DNA of 64,000 nt from an uncultured Clostridia bacterium (lineage in GTDB: Bacteria; Bacillota; Clostridia; Oscillospirales; Acutalibacteraceae): assembly GCA_947598155.1 (NCBI GenBank), contig CANQFC010000001.1, positions 372,001 through 436,000 on the forward strand, read 5' to 3'. The position numbers were made by a program, and so were the translations under genes. The notes below the pieces were generated by a model. The model ran no database searches. It was not told the origin of the DNA and saw only the letters and a list, made by a program, of their open reading frames with translations. Below are positions 60,758 through 64,000 of the stretch, in pieces; position 1 is the stretch's first letter, and each line of letters begins with the position of its first letter.

Positions 60758-62495
60758 TTTCAGAATATCCCTTTCCTCTTGGTAATAATACACGACGCAT
60801 ATAACAGCCGCCGGTATAATGATTTATACAATCAAAACAATGAACACACTTGTTTTCATCAATTTCATAACGATAATCGCAATCTGATTCACCATTTTTA
60901 ATTAGTTTGATAGCATTGTGTTTGCAAGCATTTTCACAAGCGTGACATCCTGCACATAATTGATATTTCGTAATTTGGCATTTAAACTTCAATTCTATTT
61001 CGGCTATCTTTGTTCTATTAGCTATGGGGGTATTTAAAATAGAAATCTTCAATTCATTTGTTCCCAGTCGTCCTTGGAGTTTGATGATTGGAAGTTTGGT
61101 CTTAAAATCTAATACGTATACTTCCCCAAGTCTCGATTTACCCATATCAAAATTCAAAAAACCAAAGGGTTTAAAAAACTCATAAAGTTGTTCGGCTATT
61201 GGCTTATTCAGAACGTAATTGAAACTTTTTGAATCTGTAGCACACGGCTTAAAGTTGATTGCAACATTCTTGCTTAGTTCTATACCAGCACCGCCTTGTC
61301 GAGCCTTCCATCCTCCGTTAATAACATACTCAGCAGGATCGTCTTTTCCCATTTTGACAGCAAATCTATATAGGATATCATAAAACTTTTCGTACAACTC
61401 GGGCATATACACACTGGCGAGAAATTGCGACCATTGGCTGTTGTTTGGACAACACCAACAGCCAACCCTTGTATAGCCTAATCTATATGCATCGTTAAAA
61501 TCAATTTTTGTGCATAAAATATATAGCCAAATGTCGTAATCAATCCAATCGATAATAGGAGAAGCTACAAGTTGCTTACTAATTTTCTCTCCTTCAGATG
61601 AACGCTCGTATTTACTTCTACTGGTAGATTCGCTTCTTCTGATGCCATAAAATGTTAAAACCTTTTTTCTGTCCGCAAAAGTGCTTTTAATCTTCTCACC
61701 AATAAATCCTGTTTTGAAAATAGTACAACACCAACGAAGTGTGCGGCTTGGCGGACCAAATGTTTCACAAAGATTAAAAAAGTCTTGTTCTTTATTTTCG
61801 GCACGAAGCATAGGAGTTTTTCTGTTTTCAGCCCTAAACCTTGCAACATAATCATAGGTGTGAGGAAACTCCAACGTGGTATTACCAAAAATGTGAATGA
61901 TAGATGGATTTGCCAACGCTTTGCGCACCAAATCACTGACAACGGTTGAATCTTTTCCTCCCGAAAAAGAAACGAATGCTGCATTTGTTTCATCGTTCAA
62001 ATATTTTGACGATAGTTCATTAATATACTGCTTTGCTTCAGTTGTAATAAATTCAAAGTGTGCCTTATTCGCAGCAACCCACTTTTCTATATAAGCGTTA
62101 AAGGGATCATAGGAATTAAGCCCTGTATATTTTTCGATCTCCTGACGGACAGCATTTGGATCAAATTCTTTAACTTTTGAAATTTTGAGAGGTATTTTTT
62201 TGCCATTAACATAGTATCTATTGCCAGTACCGTTCCATACAGAGTCATTTATAAATGCAAGTGGTTTGTCCAAAATAATTTCCAATAACAATCTTTCTTC
62301 AGGAAATACCGGACGAGCGTCAGAAGTAAAATATTCACAGTTATTTTGGCATAAAGGGCACACCGAATCATATGTAGGAACATTACAGTTACTACACCAA
62401 AACAATTCGCTTTTAACTTCTGTTCGCTCACCACAAACCGGGCATTCGCTGTGGCTTACATCTATATCACATTTATTGCAATGATAATTTATCAT
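60750..62495 (-). CDS. PAPS-reductase-like PP-loop protein with zinc ribbons and two-cluster ferredoxin tail (SspD/DndC-like)
   Basis: The 581 residues hold two N-terminal zinc ribbons (CNKC/CPVC near 6-21 and CSNC/CPLC near 34-49), then a PP-loop SFSGGKDS at 176-183 for AMP transfer. RWCC near 256 and GCWCC near 346 form a likely [4Fe-4S] site as in DndC. The C-terminal ferredoxin has CAGCHACENAC near 514 and CVHCFDCINHYTGGC near 550. It would activate the backbone phosphate for sulfur insertion. GGAGAT precedes ATG 62495. A weak promoter (TTCAAT-N17-TATATT) may lie in the 121-base gap upstream. Confidence 0.85.
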   Translation of the reverse strand: MINYHCNKCDIDVSHSECPVCGERTEVKSELFWCSNCNVPTYDSVCPLCQNNCEYFTSDARPVFPEERLLLEIILDKPLAFINDSVWNGTGNRYYVNGKKIPLKISKVKEFDPNAVRQEIEKYTGLNSYDPFNAYIEKWVAANKAHFEFITTEAKQYINELSSKYLNDETNAAFVSFSGGKDSTVVSDLVRKALANPSIIHIFGNTTLEFPHTYDYVARFRAENRKTPMLRAENKEQDFFNLCETFGPPSRTLRWCCTIFKTGFIGEKIKSTFADRKKVLTFYGIRRSESTSRSKYERSSEGEKISKQLVASPIIDWIDYDIWLYILCTKIDFNDAYRLGYTRVGCWCCPNNSQWSQFLASVYMPELYEKFYDILYRFAVKMGKDDPAEYVINGGWKARQGGAGIELSKNVAINFKPCATDSKSFNYVLNKPIAEQLYEFFKPFGFLNFDMGKSRLGEVYVLDFKTKLPIIKLQGRLGTNELKISILNTPIANRTKIAEIELKFKCQITKYQLCAGCHACENACKHNAIKLIKNGESDCDYRYEIDENKCVHCFDCINHYTGGCYMRRVLLPRGKGYSEND

Positions 62496-62616
62496 ATCTA
62501 TCTCCGATTTCTATTTCTATTAATATAATTTCGAGATTCATACCATTGAACCTCGGCTTGAGGAAAAGATATAAGGATATAAGATAATATGTTGTCTAAA
62601 TTTTCACTAATGAGTT

Positions 62617-63522
62617 TTATTCCTCGGTATTATAAAACTCATCTAACACATAAGTCTTAACCGGTGTGATGTACAGTTCGTATCGTATAACCAGTCTTAC
62701 TAATTCGTTGCCGTCAATTAAGGTAATAGGGGAGCCTTCTCTTGCAGCAATTCTTGCAGCATTTGTAAATCTACCGTTTGTGATAAATACACCATAGTCT
62801 GCTTGATACTTATTCATAGCGCCTAAAAACTGGTTGATTTCCGGCTCGGACACGGGTACAACATTATATCGTTTGCATTGAATGACTACTCTTGTTGTTC
62901 TGAAATCATTAGCATCAATGTGGTAGCCATATCCGTCGATTCCACCGTCATTGCTGATCTGAACGCCTCTTTCGGTGAATTCAACGCCCATTCGGTTTAA
63001 TAATGCTCTTGAAAAAACTTCAAACTTTTTGGGTGACATTTTGGCAATAGAGGCAAGCAGATTTTCCTTGAAATCATCCTTGATTTTTTCTTCGCCGTGT
63101 GTTTCTTCTTCGTTATCGCTGATATCAACAACTTTATTTTTCTTGTTGCTTTTGCTTAGATTTTCCCAATGTTTCTTGGAAGTTTCGATAATCTCTTTTT
63201 GAACATCAAGGTTGTCAACATCAAGATACAAACCTTTTTCCGTCAAAGTAATCGGGGATAAATCGGTGTATGTCAAGAGGCCATTAAAAAGCAAATCTTT
63301 GATAGCAAAGTTGAATTTGTAATTAAACTCTTTATATGTGTTGCCGGTTTGTTTCGATTTCTTTTCAAGCACAGAGTATTCAGCAATTTGGTCATCCATA
63401 TCTGCAATGCGTTCTTTGATTTCAGAACGCTCTAATTGACCGCCTGCCTCTTGCAATACCTTTAATATGGGTTTAATCAAATATGCAATTTTACCTTCCG
63501 AAGATAATGATTTTAAGATCAT
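62617..63522 (-). CDS. Mrr-type restriction endonuclease
   Basis: The 301-residue protein has an Mrr N-terminal winged helix (AYLIKPILKVLQEAGGQLERSEI, about residues 12-34). The Mrr catalytic domain shows MGVEFTERGVQISNDGGIDGYGY near 185-207, then VVIQCKRYN near 218 (the D...QxK active site), and NGRFTNAARIAAREGSPITLIDG. Mrr-type nucleases cut modified or methylated DNA in other bacteria. ATG 63522 with AGAGGTG is preferred over GTG 63531. It lies upstream of the Ssp-like genes with a 121-base gap, so it may be a separate unit. Confidence 0.85.
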   Translation of the reverse strand: MILKSLSSEGKIAYLIKPILKVLQEAGGQLERSEIKERIADMDDQIAEYSVLEKKSKQTGNTYKEFNYKFNFAIKDLLFNGLLTYTDLSPITLTEKGLYLDVDNLDVQKEIIETSKKHWENLSKSNKKNKVVDISDNEEETHGEEKIKDDFKENLLASIAKMSPKKFEVFSRALLNRMGVEFTERGVQISNDGGIDGYGYHIDANDFRTTRVVIQCKRYNVVPVSEPEINQFLGAMNKYQADYGVFITNGRFTNAARIAAREGSPITLIDGNELVRLVIRYELYITPVKTYVLDEFYNTEE

Positions 63523-63536
63523 TTTTAACACCTCTT

Positions 63537-63998
63537 TTACAATTCTTCCGTCTTAAAGGTCGTATAACCCTCGTAGTAGTAGCTGTGGTCAATGCCTTTC
63601 ATATAGATTTCACGGCTGTTTATTTCGTCTGTAAGCGCACCTTTCAGCAACGCTTTGATTTCCACATCTTTAATCGGGCTGCGTTCCATTGCGAGTAGGT
63701 AATCTTCCTTATCAACCTTGCTCCAGTCGACAACCTTGCCGATTTCATTTTTCAATATATGGTCAATCCAAATGCGGGTACTGCGTCCGTTACCTTCCCT
63801 AAAAGGGTGGGCAATGTTCATCTCAACATATTTTTCTACTATCTCATCAAAGTTCGACTGCGGCATTTTGTCGATGTTATCAAGCGCCGCCTGCAAGTAC
63901 ATTACAGGCGCAAAACGGAAATTGCCCTTTGCAATATTGACTGTTCTGAGTTCACCCGCGAAGTCGTAAATATCTTCAAATAGGAACTTGTGGATTGC
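63537..63998 (-). CDS. Fic-domain protein, C-terminal part (start outside window)
   Basis: The frame is open to the window edge. It contains [19 protein letters not shown] and the catalytic Fic motif HPFREGNGR, so its N-terminus is beyond base 64000. Fic proteins transfer AMP from ATP to target proteins and act as toxins or regulators. The C-terminal part ([21 protein letters not shown]) is typical for Fic proteins of restriction islands. The stop lies 14 bases before the Mrr start, so the two form one unit. Confidence 0.88.
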   Translation of the reverse strand, partial: AIHKFLFEDIYDFAGELRTVNIAKGNFRFAPVMYLQAALDNIDKMPQSNFDEIVEKYVEMNIAHPFREGNGRSTRIWIDHILKNEIGKVVDWSKVDKEDYLLAMERSPIKDVEIKALLKGALTDEINSREIYMKGIDHSYYYEGYTTFKTEEL

Positions 63999-64000
63999 CT

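Larger units (their letters stand above)
42588..64000. mobile_element. Integrated element at tRNA-Ser, left end in window, right end outside
   Basis: The element starts at the tRNA-Ser 3' fragment and extends rightward past the window end, because the tRNA 5' half must be on that side. It carries XRE/ImmA regulators, DUF4417, decayed tnpV and DUF6809 genes, and a defence locus with Ssp/Dnd-like, Mrr and Fic proteins. Base composition is visibly more A+T rich than the left part, especially in 48-62 kb. No integrase, relaxase or conjugation gene is in the visible portion, so its class (ICE, IME or genomic island) cannot be decided. Confidence 0.75.

Noticed and set aside
56268-62495. BREX type 4 locus (PAPS-reductase-like protein plus BrxC-like ATPase)
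   Set aside because: No PglZ phosphatase, no BrxL and no PglX methyltransferase are encoded; the cysteine desulfurase and the DndB- and DndD-like genes point to phosphorothioation.

Overview
This is a chromosome segment from an endospore-forming member of the Bacillota, class Clostridia, probably near Oscillospiraceae/Ruminococcaceae. The evidence is the sporulation gene set (spo0A, sigK, a BofC-like gene, spoIIGA-sigE), a Cys-specific T-box, Gram-positive promoters (TTGACA-N17-TATAAT), strong Shine-Dalgarno sites, frequent TTG/GTG starts, and glycoside hydrolases typical of a carbohydrate-fed anaerobe. No rRNA, CRISPR array or intact transposase is visible.

Layout of the left part (1-42590, host backbone): the 3' end of pgsA; a Cys T-box controlling cysE-cysS; a lipoprotein gene; an efflux adaptor and MacB-type permease; spo0A; nitroreductase and DUF1292 genes; an EamA transporter; a paired ABC exporter; a minus-strand tRNA cluster (Gly, Arg, His, Gln); an ECF S component with a uridine-kinase-like protein; DUF362; sigK; a large (alpha/alpha)6 glycosidase; a BofC-like gene; PBP1A and ruvX; spoIIGA-sigE; a GlpA/GlpB/DUF1667 oxidoreductase set running into a GH29 fucosidase; a surface alpha/beta hydrolase; a Rieske oxidoreductase; DUF421; a 1090-residue hybrid sensor kinase; a secreted GH51 arabinofuranosidase; and a PNPOx-like protein. 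A family of short intergenic repeats is scattered through this part.

The right part (42588-64000) is an integrated element. Its left boundary is a displaced 3' fragment of a tRNA-Ser gene, running from the anticodon loop to CCA and followed by the tRNA terminator. No matching 5' half is present, so the other end of the element, with an intact tRNA-Ser, should lie beyond 64000. First comes a decayed accessory stretch (42.7-48.1 kb): XRE plus ImmA/IrrE, DUF4417, several small proteins, a frameshifted gene, and remnants of a DUF6809 gene and of tnpV. A 62-bp direct repeat brackets part of this stretch.

The rest is a minus-strand defence locus (48.2-64 kb). In transcription order it holds a Fic protein, an Mrr-type nuclease, a PAPS-reductase-like PP-loop protein with zinc ribbons and a two-cluster ferredoxin tail, DUF4007, a 1192-residue P-loop ATPase, a cysteine desulfurase, a PLD-nuclease/SF2-helicase, a 57-residue coiled-coil protein, an SMC-like DndD-type ATPase, a 160-residue protein, a DGQHR (DndB-like) protein fused to a HARE-HTH domain, and an unknown helical protein. 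This fits a DNA phosphorothioation system: an SspABCD-like modification core (sulfur from the desulfurase, activation by the PP-loop enzyme, DUF4007 plus ATPase on DNA) joined to a restriction arm built from helicase, SMC ATPase and DGQHR proteins. The assignment rests on recognised domains and gene order, not on a database search.
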